Assembly (NCBI RefSeq): GCF_025399195.1
Contig: NW_026252109.1
Coordinates: 124,001-188,000 of the forward strand
Direction of reading: 5' to 3'
From: Umbelopsis ramanniana AG
Taxonomy: Eukaryota > Mucoromycota > Umbelopsidomycetes > Umbelopsidales > Umbelopsidaceae
Length of the DNA stretch: 64,000 bases
Part shown: piece by piece, positions 32,515-47,067 of the stretch
Layout of the letters: every line of letters begins with the position of its first letter
How positions within the stretch are numbered: the stretch's first letter is position 1
The notes under the pieces: model-generated
Seen by the model: the letters and a program-made list of their open reading frames with translations, nothing else
Databases searched by the model: none
What the model was told of the DNA's origin: nothing
Program-made: the position numbers and the translations under genes

Positions 32515-34153
32515 TATCCAAAAGTATTAAGAAAGTGAAAAGTGTTGGAAGTAGACAAAGGTAAAGGGGATCTTAAAGACTTAAACAATTGTATATTATT
32601 TCATAGTCAATTTCCAAAAATGGAAATGACGTATTGATTTGGCGAATTTGACGATGTCCACAAAATTTTTGTCATCACCACTTCGTTCCATAAGTTGCGA
32701 CGAGAAGGCTATAGAATATCTAGCTGGTATTTTAAAGTTTATTAGCCTTTTTACTTCACAGATGCGAGAATGTAGATAGGTGAAATGATGGAGTAGTTTC
32801 CTTACTACTTGTAGAAACCCACAGTAGAAAGTAAAGCACGAAAAGCAAGTTAATTTAAAGCGTCATAGGGCTAATAAGGAACACTCTGACGCAAGGTGCA
32901 AACTACGCCATCAAAATAGGTTCCAGGACGCTTTTCCAATAGCTTGGTAAACTATTCTGGAATTGTAAAAAGTAAAAAAACAATGTAACTAATTGCTAGC
33001 CATCTATCTGTTAAGAGGAAGTGGTGACTAATAAAATCCTGCAATTTTACGGTATGACACACTACTGAGTCGATGAGAGCAACAACCCAGCATCTGGGAA
33101 ATTAAGGAATCAAAAAACCTAACAGATAGTTTGTCATTTCATTGAGAGTGCTATGTCAAAAATACAAGTTACTCTTCTTTTTGAGTTTCGATGAACGTCG
33201 TAGCGTAGAGATCATTCAGTGCAATAGGTGAAGGGATTTTTTATGAAGTCAGTGAACCTGGCTTCCATAAAGTTCTTTTGTGTGCGGCAGTCCTTGTGAA
33301 CGCAACACACAGACCTCTTCCGATCAGCCCAGACCATGACGGTATGTGAATTGTGAACCCAGGTAAACTGCGACGCACTGCCAAGTCAATTCAGTCACAC
33401 GGACGACGCAATTAAATGTACACTTGGGGTTTACATGTCAGCGTATTTATACAGCTCATTTTTATTTGCAGTGTTTCTAACCTGTGTTTTTATTTTTATT
33501 TATCGGTTGTGAGAGGGCGTTTGCAACATCTGTTATTCAATTAACCCCGTTTTGAAACGCAGCTTGAGGTGATGATGTTAAAAGGTGAAAGGCGTCGTTC
33601 TGATAGCACCGATGAAAGCATGGTATACGATGTCTTGTTTTCTCACAACCTTAACGAATGCCATGGCAAGCAGAAACTTCAAGGGGATGGTTTTGGGGTA
33701 AATCTAAGATCTCGCTATGTCTTACTTATTACATCGATGTCACCATGGCATTCATTCTCACCTTCATATGTGCTTTGTTTTCATGGCTCAACTGTAGCAA
33801 CGTATAAAGACTCTTTGTTTTTCTAGCTTACTCAATACGCTCTCAATTGAAAGTCTTGAAACGCGAAATACCAACTCAACAAAGTGATATACATCCAAAT
33901 CAGATATAGAGCATAACTTGATGGTGATTATTAACGTCAAGTCATCAGTATAACAAATCTCGCTAGTACTTTCGTGAATTACAGAGCACTCCCATTTTAT
34001 TAAATTGTATAACTTACGCCTTCAAAGGGAAAGAATACACATAGGGCCAAGATGGATATGTTCTATCATACAGTTATGTCATAGGCTAAGGTTATAAATT
34101 TTGAGGGAATAGAAGGGTCATTTGCTCATAGTCGTATATACAAGCGATGCTGT
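32515..34153. other. Long intergenic region upstream of the kinase gene
   Basis: 1.6 kb, AT-rich. The kinase promoter lies at the left. The rest has only short frames, the longest about 85 codons at 33569, with no recognisable domain or splice-linked partner. Confidence 0.5.
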
Positions 34154-35216
34154 TTAAGCACTGGTGATAGTAACGGTGGCAGAACCGTCAATGTTCTCAA
34201 TGACAAGAACCTTGTTTCCATTTACACCATCCTCAAGCTTGTGAGAACCAGAGCCTTGGATGTTGACATTGACACCGGCAGGGTAAAGCTTGCTGCTGAT
34301 GTCAATCTTAACAACGGAACCAGCTTCTCCACCTTCGATCTCAAGAGTATACTCCTTCTCAGCGTGCGTAAAGTGCTCGTTTCCGGTAACGGCGCTAGCT
34401 TCGGTGATGTATGGAGGGTAGCCATGAGTCTGGATATAATCAATGACCTTTCCAGCGCACAAAGGAATCTGTTGCTGAATGCTAGCAAGGAAAGAGCTAG
34501 GAATAGAACCAGCAATGTCGATTTGTGTAACGTAGGTAACAGCGATACCTTCCTCGACAGGAACGGCCTTCCATCCAGAAACGTAAAGAGTAGCACGAAC
34601 ATTGCCGTAAACTTCAGGGATATCAGCATCCTCCACCGAGGTCATAGAGACATAGACGGCATCGTCACCAATATCACGGATAGCAGTACCAGCGATGTCT
34701 CTTGGGCTAAAGTAAAAAAAAAAAAAGACGCGCGTTTAAACCGGGTTAGTTCAACACGACTCTGTAGCATCACGTACTACTTCAATGCATTACCTCATGG
34801 GCCATGGAGTCTTGAGTCTGCTCCAGAAAAGGGTCTCGCGGAAATTGAAGGTCTCCTTAACTTCGGCGACATCGAACTTCTCATCCCCTGTGCGACCAAG
34901 GAAACCGCTCGTTAACACCGGTGAACAAATAGCTTTGGGTATCAACTCGATGTCATGACTACTTACAAACTTTACGACTTCCAGGTGAGGTGGCAACGGC
35001 AGCTACCTGGGCCAGAGTGTATTCCTTTCCAGGGAGAATAGTATCACCACGGACGATAGGGAGTGTTTGACCGTCAACGGTCTTGCTGTAAAGCTTGACA
35101 CCGTTGGACTCGGACGAAAAGTCCCAGCCGTCAAGTGAGCCAGTAAGCTCCTTGAGGTAAGCTAGAGCCTTGCGGGTGGTTTCAGCGTGACGATTGTTTG
35201 ATTCGATGATGGTCAT
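34154..35216 (-). CDS. START-domain (lipid-binding) protein
   Basis: Exons complement(34154..34706, 34794..34887, 34967..35216) encode 298 aa. Most of the protein is a START/Bet v1-like fold: KLYSKTVDGQTLPIVRGDT, then WDEKFDVAEVKETFNFRETL across a join, then PRDIAGTAIRDIGDDAVYVS and GKVIDYIQTHGYPPYI. START domains hold a sterol or phospholipid in a deep pocket for transfer or sensing. After the domain comes a short beta-rich tail (EYTLEIEGGEAGSVVKIDIS). No signal peptide or membrane segment is visible, so a cytosolic protein is expected. The ligand cannot be told from sequence. A TCACGTG motif lies about 105 bp upstream of the start. Confidence 0.85.
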
Positions 35217-35319
35217 TTTGGAGCTAGAGTGCGTACGAGTATTCAGCTCAGTGGCCCCTTTGCTTTTAAAGCCTGGCGGAAACAGTAACACACAATCCCC
35301 GAATTCGGCTGTCGTCGTT

Positions 35320-35326
35320 TCACGTG
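35320..35326 (-). promoter_or_regulatory. TCACGTG element upstream of the START-domain gene
   Basis: E-box heptamer about 105 bp upstream of the minus-strand start at 35216. One of six promoter-proximal copies in the window. Confidence 0.45.
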
Positions 35327-35902
35327 GCTTTCATGTGAATACGTCTGGAAGTTAAATAGTTATATTCCTTCCACGGCAGCAGCTTATTACGACAAAAAGC
35401 TTTTCAGCTATGCGGATTGATCGAAGTAATAGGATGCTTGCATAAGTAGTATGTGATTCCTTGTTGTTATCAAAGCACAACGACCGACACAACTGGTGAA
35501 TGGCAATGGACAGTTTGCTGAGATCCAATAAGACAAAGTGGTTTAAAAGATTCATGTGCAAAGATGGTAGCTTCGTTCGCATTATCCAATCAATGTACTG
35601 GTGCGTATTCAATGTTTTGCACACGATACTGCTGTACGACTGGCAATTCCAAACGCCTCTTCTCCCCGCACATTGGGAAATCAGCGGAGATCATTGCCTA
35701 AGGACAGAAGCCTCAGTTACCTCACTCACACGATATGATGTATGTATAATAAAACTACCTTTGGCTACATCATCTATGAAATAAAAAGCGATTTCCCAAT
35801 GGTTGGTGAATTTGTCGAGATTGAAACTCCGGGCCATCGTTGCTGTGCCTGGCTATTTTTTTTTGTTGGTACTGAGAGCCACCATATAATTTGTAGGTCC
35901 AC
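35327..35902. other. Divergent promoter region, START gene and COQ10
   Basis: About 575 bases, AT-rich, with short unsupported frames only. Confidence 0.5.
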
Positions 35903-36654
35903 ATGCAGGCATTTCGTGAAAGTAGGCGATGTCTACCTTCCATATTTCAGTATCGAACATTCTTCAGTCTTCCAAAGGTCATACCAGATATCTTTGATTC
36001 CAGAAAGGTTTATAGCGAACGCAAGCTTCTAAAGTACGTCCCACCATGGCAAGTTTTCGAAGCGAATGAGCGCAGCTACTGACCGGCCAGAACCTTTTTT
36101 TCTCGTTTGCAGCTATTCTCAAGCACAAGTTTACGACGTTGTTTCCAATGTTACCGATTACCACCATTTTATACCTTTTTGTTCTCATTCCAAAGTCTTT
36201 TCCACCAAAGCTGCACCGTCTCCCGTGGCTCCCAGCCGGGTCGTTATGGAGGCCGAGCTAGGTGTTGGCTTTAACCTGTTCAACGAAAAGTACATGTCCA
36301 AAGTCACTTGCGACAAACCGACTCTGGTCAAGGTAAGATATGGCTATATGGGTACTCGGAATACAAGAGAAATCAATCACTGACATAAGAATTTGCTATA
36401 AGGCGGAATCGGCCGATGCCACCATGTTTAAGGAACTCGTAACTACTTGGCGCTTTACGCCTAATTTGAACCGGCCAGGCATCGATAATGTATCAGCATC
36501 ACATCATCCGTCATGCTGGGTTGATTTCAGTATTGCATTTGAGTTCGCCTCCCCACTCCATGCGCATGCGTCAAGTGTCTTTTTCGACAAGGTGTCAACC
36601 ATGATGATGTCTGCTTTCATCGAACGCTGCGAAAAGGTATATGGAAAGCGGTAG
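35903..36654 (+). CDS. COQ10: Coenzyme Q-binding protein COQ10
   Basis: Exons join(35903..36033, 36113..36332, 36403..36654) encode 200 aa. The first ~43 residues are Arg/Ser-rich with few acids (MQAFRESRRCLPSIFQYRTF), as in a mitochondrial targeting peptide. They end in RKVYSERKLLNYSQAQVYDV, where the START/polyketide-cyclase fold begins. Family signatures are DYHHFIPFCSHSKVF and VMEAELGVGFNLFNEKYMS, and the C-terminal helix contains FFDKVSTMMMSAFIERC. COQ10 binds ubiquinone in the inner membrane and is needed for efficient respiration and CoQ synthesis. Length matches the family (about 200-210 aa). Confidence 0.94.
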
Positions 36655-36765
36655 TATAGATTGTTTTATTTAGATCACTCTATATAGATTATAGAAATGA
36701 CTCGCTGTAAGAGATTCACATATAGACCTTTAGTTATCTACAAATGATAGACACCTTTGTCCCTT

Positions 36766-37047
36766 TTAAAAGTTGGCGCCTCCCATTTTCTTATCCATGT
36801 ATCCGTCCACAACCTGTTCAGTTGAACCGAGATCTTCATCGACGTTTTTCAGTTTGCTTTGAGGAGTTTTAGTGGAAGCATCAGTTTCTTCTGCTGCAAC
36901 ATTGGTTGGCTGGTTTACAACAGTATTGGCTTGGCCATGTGAAGCAAGGTTCTGCTGCTGTTCAGTCAGGCTTTCGCTGGGTTGGCCTTCTTTTGTATCA
37001 AAAGGCGGAAGGTGGTAATCGTTTGGTGCTCCTTTTTGAAAATCCAT
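36766..37047 (-). CDS. Small acidic hypothetical protein
   Basis: A 93-codon frame from an ATG at 37047 (MDFQKGAPNDYHLPPFDTKE), rich in Gln, Thr and Asp and ending VVDGYMDKKMGGANF. The frame continues upstream of the ATG for about 40 codons without another ATG, so an upstream coding exon is possible. Predicted to be hydrophilic and mostly disordered. No family recognised. It lies tail-to-tail with COQ10. The residue composition looks protein-like, but there is no intron or domain to support it. Confidence 0.5.
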   Translation of the reverse strand: MDFQKGAPNDYHLPPFDTKEGQPSESLTEQQQNLASHGQANTVVNQPTNVAAEETDASTKTPQSKLKNVDEDLGSTEQVVDGYMDKKMGGANF

Positions 37048-37500
37048 TTTTGAAAAGTTGATAGGAAGAGAAATAGCTCTATTTCTTGGTATAAATATTG
37101 TTTCTTCGTTATCATGGCATTGACCGCATAATGACGCATAAGGTTCGCTAAGGTCTTCAAACTCAACCAACTAATAAGTTATGGCATGGCATGACAAAAC
37201 GAAGCTTAAAATGCAAACTTGCAAAATCTGGTTATTTTATCAAGGGCCCATTCATTTATCTGGTTCTGACCACCATATCCTCCTGTCTTTTCTGTATGCT
37301 AACCGATACTTCTCGTCGTGAACAATGCAGTACGCACTTCTATTGCCATTTTTTATTTTTCAATTACAATATTACACACTGGATGGCTCCTTACTTTGAA
37401 AAATGAGGTGCAAAATATACAACTTTGACAGTCTTTCCAACCTCAGCTTGGTCTGGGGTCAGCAATACCGTGAATCCTTTCCTGCCTTATCCCATCGCTA
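37048..37500. other. Intergenic, no gene seen
   Basis: 453 bases between the small hypothetical gene and the stop of the YJU2-like gene. Short frames only. Confidence 0.45.
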
Positions 37501-38857
37501 CTAGTCCGAATCACTTTCGCTGTCACTGTAGTTGGCCAGCATACTAAGACCGTTCGCAGGCGCTTTACCATTCGCTACATTTGAAATTGTTGTAGATTTT
37601 GACTGCTTGTCGCCAGTGGACTTGGGTGTGACGAATCGAGTCATCATATCTTCACTGTTCATAGTGGCTGTATCGGTTTGTAATTTGTTTTGCAAAATCT
37701 TGAAACACACTGCAATCTGCGTCTTGGGCACTTCCGTCAATGCGCAAATATCACGGAACGTACGATCCACTTTTTCCTGTCGACAAGCAATGAAAATGCA
37801 AGCAGCGATGATGGCGTCGCTTGCTTTACCCCTCAATAGTTTTTCGTCTTCGACTCGTTTATAAAGTTGTTTGGCTGTATCGCTGACTAATTCCGATAAC
37901 GAGATAGAATCGCACATTGCACTGATCTCCTCATAGGCTTTTAATAAGGTTCGTTCACTCTTGATGTCGACTACGACAGGGTCTTTGTTGACTGTCTTCT
38001 TTTTAACAGTGATACCTAGAGAGTTAGTATCTTCAGCCTTTCGCTTCTTAGCAACCAAAGGCGTCTTGAAGGATGGCATGTTTTTCGCTAGTTCTGAATC
38101 GGCCAATAATGTCACAGCGTCTGGTTGTAGGTCGCCATCATGCAGTTTTCGTACTTTTTGTCCGCTCGCGGATGTGAAAATACTAGCAGCCAGTCGTTCA
38201 TCCTCCAAATCATCATCGTTCAAAGCTTGCTGGACAACGCCTTGATCTTCCGTAGACAATTTTCCTAAAACATCGTCCACATCCACTCGCTCAGATCTCG
38301 CATTCCGCGTTCGTATTTCGTCCAAGGCGTCAAGAATATCCATCTCCCGTTTGGAGTCGAGTGTTCGATTTTCCAGTGCCTTCATAGGGTCGTATTCCTC
38401 CTCTTCTTCTTGTTGTTTTCTTAGCTCTTCACTTTCCGCTCCTTCGTCTCTCCATGGTTCAAAGTTACGACTGACACCATTTTCAGCTACGTAATCTGTG
38501 TTTTGGGGATCGGTCTTGAAGGTGATTTCGGCGGAGCATCGAGTGCATCGAATGTAGAATCGGAAAATCTTAATGTTCAAGTACGATTCTCCTTCTACCG
38601 TTTCTTTTCGAGCGTTGAACTTTTTTCCTTTGTAAATATATTCACCACAAGTGTTGCATCTCATGGAAAATGGTGCCATAAGACGAACTTTGTGTTGTAG
38701 ATCTTTTGGCTTTTTTCTAAAAAGGTTGTTTCAGGGTTAGATTCTACAGTATGGTTAAGTTCAACTTCTTCAAAGCTTCATATACTTACTGCCTTGGGAT
38801 CTGTGAAGGATCGAAGTTCGGTGGGAAGTACTTGTTCAGGACCTTACGTTCTGACAT
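37501..38857 (-). CDS. YJU2: YJU2/CCDC94 splicing factor with an embedded TFIIB cyclin repeat
   Basis: Exons complement(37501..38716, 38790..38857) encode 427 aa. Residues 1-115 are classic Yju2/Cwc16: start [13 protein letters not shown], then [20 protein letters not shown] and [18 protein letters not shown] with the four zinc-binding Cys. Yju2 joins the spliceosome with the NineTeen complex and promotes the first catalytic step. The coiled, acidic middle ([10 protein letters not shown]-like block) is normal. At about residues 276-387 the sequence becomes TFIIB core: an [18 protein letters not shown] helix, [37 protein letters not shown] and a block like the start of the second repeat ([10 protein letters not shown]). 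It then returns to a Yju2-like acidic tail ([11 protein letters not shown]). The whole second part is one uninterrupted exon. Usual Yju2 proteins are about 280-330 aa, so the insert explains the extra length. Confidence 0.93.
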
Positions 38858-38941
38858 GGTGAGGTAGGAAAGCTAGCGATCTGTACTGGTAGCGCAGTTC
38901 CTAGGAAAAATTTGGTGGAGCGATAGCCATTTGAAATATTG

Positions 38942-38948
38942 CACGTGA
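38942..38948 (-). promoter_or_regulatory. TCACGTG element upstream of YJU2
   Basis: Minus-strand TCACGTG about 85-91 bp upstream of the start at 38857. One of six promoter-proximal copies in the window. Confidence 0.45.
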
Positions 38949-39540
38949 CTTCACTTTTTGGTGTCAGGGAATGTACCGACGTTGCATATTGGCACTGTAC
39001 TGGTACGAAGAAACAAACCGGTATTTATGAAGTTACTGTATAAGCGTACGTCAAATACTTTTGATTTGTAATCTCGGCTAGATATCGCAAAAATTGCACG
39101 CGAGCCTCGGCAGCATCCGTTTCAAGGCTAAGGGGATCATCGTGTCTCTTCCCTTTGACCCAACGTTAACACAACTACACTATTTTTAAAAACGTTCAGA
39201 TATTGTGTTTAGAGTATCATCATATATCTATGCATTAGACAATTTTATGGAAAATGGATAGGCAACAAGGTCTGGCGAAATCATCAGCCATAAATGTTGT
39301 ATATGGCCTTCACCAAGTTCAAAAGGTGAGAGAGGAAAAAGGAAAGAATGAAGCAAAAGAAGAGGAAAAAAAGAGGGGGAGAGCTGAGAATAATGAAAAA
39401 ATGGAAGCAATGCCTGAAGAGCTGGGAAAAAGTCAGAAACAGAAGCTCCTACAGCTCCCATAAACACAGTTCGACTGTCGATATGTACATACATCCAATT
39501 ACTGATATCCCTTGTCGTGTACATGGAAGATCTTGCCACT
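38949..39540. other. Intergenic between YJU2 promoter and PABPN1 3' end
   Basis: About 590 bases. The right part (39250-39540) is purine-rich and is probably the 3' UTR of the minus-strand poly(A)-binding gene. Confidence 0.45.
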
Positions 39541-40468
39541 CTAATATGGTGAGTAATAACCTCCTCTACCACGGCCACGACCACGACCACGATATCCAAA
39601 GCCGGCATTATGTCCGTACGGACCGCCGCGAAAACCTCCGCGACCACGCCCACGACCTCGTTGAGAAAATCCAGGAATATTGGTACGCTTAGGCGTCACC
39701 TTGAGCAAGCGACCTCGGAAAAGAGATTCATTCAATGTCGTAGCAGCGTTGACATGTTCTGGTTCAGCAAACTCGACATATGCAAAGCTAAGAATGTAAA
39801 TTTATATTAACATCGATTTTGTGAGGGATTAAATCTTCAGCAGTTTTTTCAAACATACCCCTTAGGATGACCGGTGAACTTATCGCAAATGATAGTGACT
39901 CGATTAATCGTTCCACAGGATTGAAAGTGTGCTTGAAGTTCTTCGGGAGCAGTGCCGTAATCAACCTAAACACGCATGAGGGACTGCGGATTAGTTTGAA
40001 GCTATTGTGATTAGCACAAGTACGCAATAACTTACGTTTCCGACGTAAACAGATCTACTGTCTACAGCCTCCTTATCTGTTGTCATAAATAGCATCAATT
40101 AGTATAGTGATCAAGACGTTCCACCAGCCAAAAACTGTTGCTATAGCCAACCTTCTTCTGGGCCGTTCATTGTCTTCTCCACCTCTGCTTGCATGTCGCG
40201 TAATTTCGAGGCTTCCTCTTCCATTTCTTTGACTCGAGCCTTCATGGCTTCTAATTCCTATTGTAGGCAAACGCACACAGCGGAAAAAAAAAAAATCAGT
40301 CGATCCGCTGACATTAACGATTCTCGATTCAGATCTGAGATTTGTGAGTATTACCTTGTCAACCTCCTCTTCGTTCTGATCACCTTGGACTGCATCAGAA
40401 GCCCTTTCTTGAACAACGGGATCGTCATTTAGTTGAGGAAGAGCAGCTGCATTCTCTGGTTCTGACAT
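39541..40468 (-). CDS. PAB2: Nuclear poly(A)-binding protein (PABPN1/Pab2)
   Basis: Five exons: complement(39541..39787, 39859..39965, 40036..40076, 40152..40257, 40355..40468), 204 aa. An acidic N-terminus leads into a coiled coil ([20 protein letters not shown]). One RRM follows with RNP2 [11 protein letters not shown] and RNP1 [13 protein letters not shown]. The C-terminus is an RGG/RGR-rich tail ending GGYYSPY, a target for arginine methylation. This exact order (acidic region, coiled coil, RRM, RG tail) defines PABPN1/Pab2, which binds nuclear poly(A), controls tail length and feeds exosome decay of some RNAs. The RNP1 motif is assembled across an exon join, supporting that splice. Confidence 0.95.
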
Positions 40469-41452
40469 GATGTTGGTAGGGAGACGTGCGTTACGAAGCA
40501 AGTTCGTTAGCGGCCATCCATACGAAAATGTTGTTTGTGACTGGCAATTTTTTTTCAGTCAGTACTGCAGGTCAGATTCCATACCGTGCTGACTTCAATT
40601 GTCTTTACGACGATAGAACAGTCGTTACAACTACACCTACTTCCTTCATTCTTTATCCGTTAGTTGTCTTGAAAGTTGTTTACAATCACAACAACAATGC
40701 AAGTAGATAATTTTCCATTTCCGAGCGATCGGGCTATCATGCAAGTTGTGACATACTTTACACCCTTCCATTGCTACCGTTATACCATATTCACAGCAAC
40801 GTACATACAATCAGCAATTGCTGATATACTTACGCTTAGCAATTACTAATATTACTTAAGTTCGGTAATTATTGATAAGGATGCGGATTGTTTGTTGGCC
40901 AAGCTATGAAAAGGCTCATATTCTCAGTTTCATGTTTGAGGATATAATGCTTTTATTACATCTTAAAAGTCCTCAATGAGTGATAAGGTCAAATCGACTT
41001 TTGAGACTGGAAAGTTAACACATCCAAAAGTACTAAAGAAACGTCACTATGCCGTGTTGATATTGGCAACCCGGGAGACACTGTACAGACTCCGGCATCG
41101 GCATATCGCGCACAAGCACGCTCCAATCTCAGTCAGTCAAGTAACTTTGGCTATTTAAAATAATGTTCGTTTGTAAGACTTCCCGGAAAAACAGAATAGG
41201 ATTGAGCTTGCCTGAGACCACACTGCAACAAACCCTACCTGTATTATGATTGGTTGACACTGCCACAGGTCATAGTGTGACTGCTGACAAACAGGCGAGG
41301 CGACATCGCAGGCGAATTTTCTCCGCCTCGAGGCAGCACTTACAACCGGGCGCAAATTGAGGCTCAGGATTGAGACATTGGCATCAAGTTTGCCTCGATT
41401 CCCTTACTAGAATCCTCAAAAAGTCACCGGATACATCTCCAGTAGGACAACA
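40469..41452. other. Divergent promoter region, PAB2 and RSP5
   Basis: Nearly 1 kb with short frames only. AT-rich in the middle (40730-40960). No conserved element stands out. Confidence 0.5.
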
Positions 41453-44769
<3,317 letters not shown>

Positions 44770-45117
44770 AACAAACAAAGCTTCTGCTGTTCTTCTTTAT
44801 CATTAATTCCTTTTGATTGCTATCAGACACTTCTTTAACAGTACTCTACTTTAACCCTTTTTCTATTTTCCCTCATGCTATCTTCTAATGCTGTGACCTC
44901 TTTTCATACTTTGTCCCGTCAAGCGGACAGCGTTACCCCCCGCACACACTCCCCAACATTTGTATCCCTTTCAAATGATTGTATTATTCTGAATAACATC
45001 TGAACAACAGTAAAAATGATGGATTTGTCGATGCATCTCTGTAAAAAAAAAAAAAAAAGAAGGAAGAAGGCATTTTTATGGTTTATTCCGTCGCGTATCT
45101 ACAATTGAATAGGTAAA
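44770..45117. other. Convergent 3' region, RSP5 and U1-C
   Basis: 348 bases with a poly(A)-like run near 45042. Two 3' UTRs meet here; no gene seen. Confidence 0.5.
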
Positions 45118-46044
45118 TCAAGGACCATCGACTGGTCGTGGTCCTCGCATGTCTTGACCACCGGGCGGAGGTCCATATCCATTTGGTGGAGGAGGTCCGC
45201 CTGGGCCACCATAGAATTGAGGAGGGGGAGGTCGCTGACCATAGGGGCCATGACCTATACAATGGAAACCGTTGAGCAATGTAATCATACAATATAGTGT
45301 AAGCCTTCGGCCTTTGCAAACTTACCCATTGGAGGAGGTCCATTTGGTGAGACGCCAGGTGGAGGGCCACCGGGGAATCCTTGTGGTGGTGGACCGCGCA
45401 TTCCTGGCGGCGGGCCCATAGGTGGTCGGAACCCTGGAGGGGGAGGACCGCCTTTGAATAGAATTGCAAGTTTAATAGAGTGAAAGGCAACTGGCTGGCT
45501 TATTCTCAATTTTTTGCTTACCTGGTCCACCAAACATTGGAGGTGGGGGATAGCCAGCATATTGAGCCGGTATACCTAAAACCAGTGAGTATCCCAGATT
45601 GAGTTCAACAATAACCATCAACAGCACACCTACCACCAGGTCCTCCAGCGCCTTCATAAGCCTTTGTGATTTCGTCAATGATAGACTGTGCCTTATCCTG
45701 ACCTAATTCTGTTTAATGGGCAGCTCGTTAGATCTCTATGTTTACGTGTTGGTATCCTCTATCGCTCTGAGATCATACCAGCATAGTAGTTTCGAACATT
45801 GGCAACGTGTGCTTTTCCTGCATTGTGTGCTTTCCGAACAGATGCTGGTAGATTTACGTTAATACATCCAATCAATTGTGTTAAAAAAAAAAAAAAAGCG
45901 AAACTATCCATTCCGAACTTACAACTGTCGTGTGTGAGGAAAATATCACAGTACTCTGCAGTGGCGGTTCATAACAATTAGTAAAAGAGGTTTGGATCAT
46001 ATAGCAGTGACGAATTCCAGCTTACCACAATAGTACTTGGGCAT
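45118..46044 (-). CDS. YHC1: U1 small nuclear ribonucleoprotein C
   Basis: Seven small exons: complement(45118..45254, 45326..45451, 45522..45575, 45634..45708, 45779..45844, 45923..45955, 46026..46044), 169 aa. The N-terminus is the U1-C C2H2 zinc finger: [20 protein letters not shown] followed by RKAHNAGKAHVANVRNYYA. A helix (ELGQDKAQSIIDEITKAYEG) follows and then a long Pro/Gly-rich tail (GPPPPGFRPPMGPPPGMRGP). U1-C stabilises pairing of U1 snRNA with the 5' splice site. The gene is unusually intron-dense for its size, with the zinc finger split over three exons and the first exon only 19 nt. All joins keep frame. Confidence 0.95.
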
Positions 46045-46116
46045 GTGGAATTCTGGATCTGATTTTTCTTCGAATTGGCCACCAAATTGCTCTATAACAC
46101 TGGGAAACGGATATGG

Positions 46117-46123
46117 TCACGTG
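46117..46123 (-). promoter_or_regulatory. TCACGTG element upstream of U1-C
   Basis: E-box heptamer about 73-79 bp upstream of the U1-C start (46044). One of six promoter-proximal copies in the window. Confidence 0.45.
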
Positions 46124-47067
46124 GTCCAACCCATTTCCACGAAAACCATGCCTGAGTACCCAGCATGGAAGCATGGCTGTCAAAGTATCCTTGTAACCAT
46201 ATATGACATATTTTCAAATCCATGCTTTCTTATCATTCGATTATGCTCGATTTTGTCAAAAATTCCTCCCTCAGAAAAAAATGCCTGGGAAATACCTCGA
46301 TCGCTAGTTACCTGGTTGGCATGGTGATAAAAACTTTAAAAAACGACGGTCATTGAATTATAAAACTTTCACAATTTGAGCGAAATAAAAAGGTCGCAAG
46401 CTGGTCCAAACGCGTATCGCAATGTCTTACGAGATCCGTGGAGTTCCCATTTCAGTCTGCTACCTTTCAGTTATTTTGGATTACCTGGCGTTGTGCAAGG
46501 TGCCTGACGCCACCCAATCGCTAATTTCGTCCGCAAGCAAGGCATAGAAAACGGCTCAATAGTGAGCAATTGCTAACCATCAACCCCTTACCCAGCATAT
46601 TTTGTTTATGTATTGTCATAACAATGTAACATGGTCTGATATTCGCGCATATCATGGGCACACTATGTTCCCATAGTCGTATCCCACCCAGACGATCGAG
46701 AGAACACATTGTTTCTCAAACCACGTTGAGCAACGTCTTTTTAGCAATGTTTATTGCATGCCCGATAACTGTCGGTTACGCAGACTCCGAGATCGCCAGA
46801 AACTTTTTTATTGACACTGCTTTGCAGAACATCCCCATAACATTGCATGGCTGTTATGATGATGTACAATTAGTCAACGAAGCGCTCACAATCAATTCGT
46901 ACGATATGCAGTCAAATTTGGGCAGTCGCAGTTATAGTTGGCACGACCATGTATTTCAAGGGGCGATTGTACTACTACCGTGGAACACATAAAAGATCAC
47001 ACCTTTTTTTTTCTCTCTCTCTGTTTGCATCAGGTAAAAACGCAATAGCCGACGTATTCTATTTACC
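46124..47067. other. Divergent promoter region, U1-C and the S/T-rich membrane protein
   Basis: About 940 bases. A 112-codon frame at 46654-46992 is open but shows no domain. A strong T/C tract ending CATCAG near 47033 may be a 3' splice site of a 5' UTR intron just before the next start codon. Confidence 0.45.

Noticed and set aside
33569-33826. 85-codon ORF upstream of the START-domain gene
   Set aside because: No domain or context; expected by chance in a 1.6-kb intergenic region.
46654-46992. 112-codon ORF before the S/T-rich membrane protein
   Set aside because: No domain, no signal peptide and it cannot be joined in frame to the downstream gene. The nearby pyrimidine-rich AG is followed by an in-frame stop. 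Could be real but unsupported.
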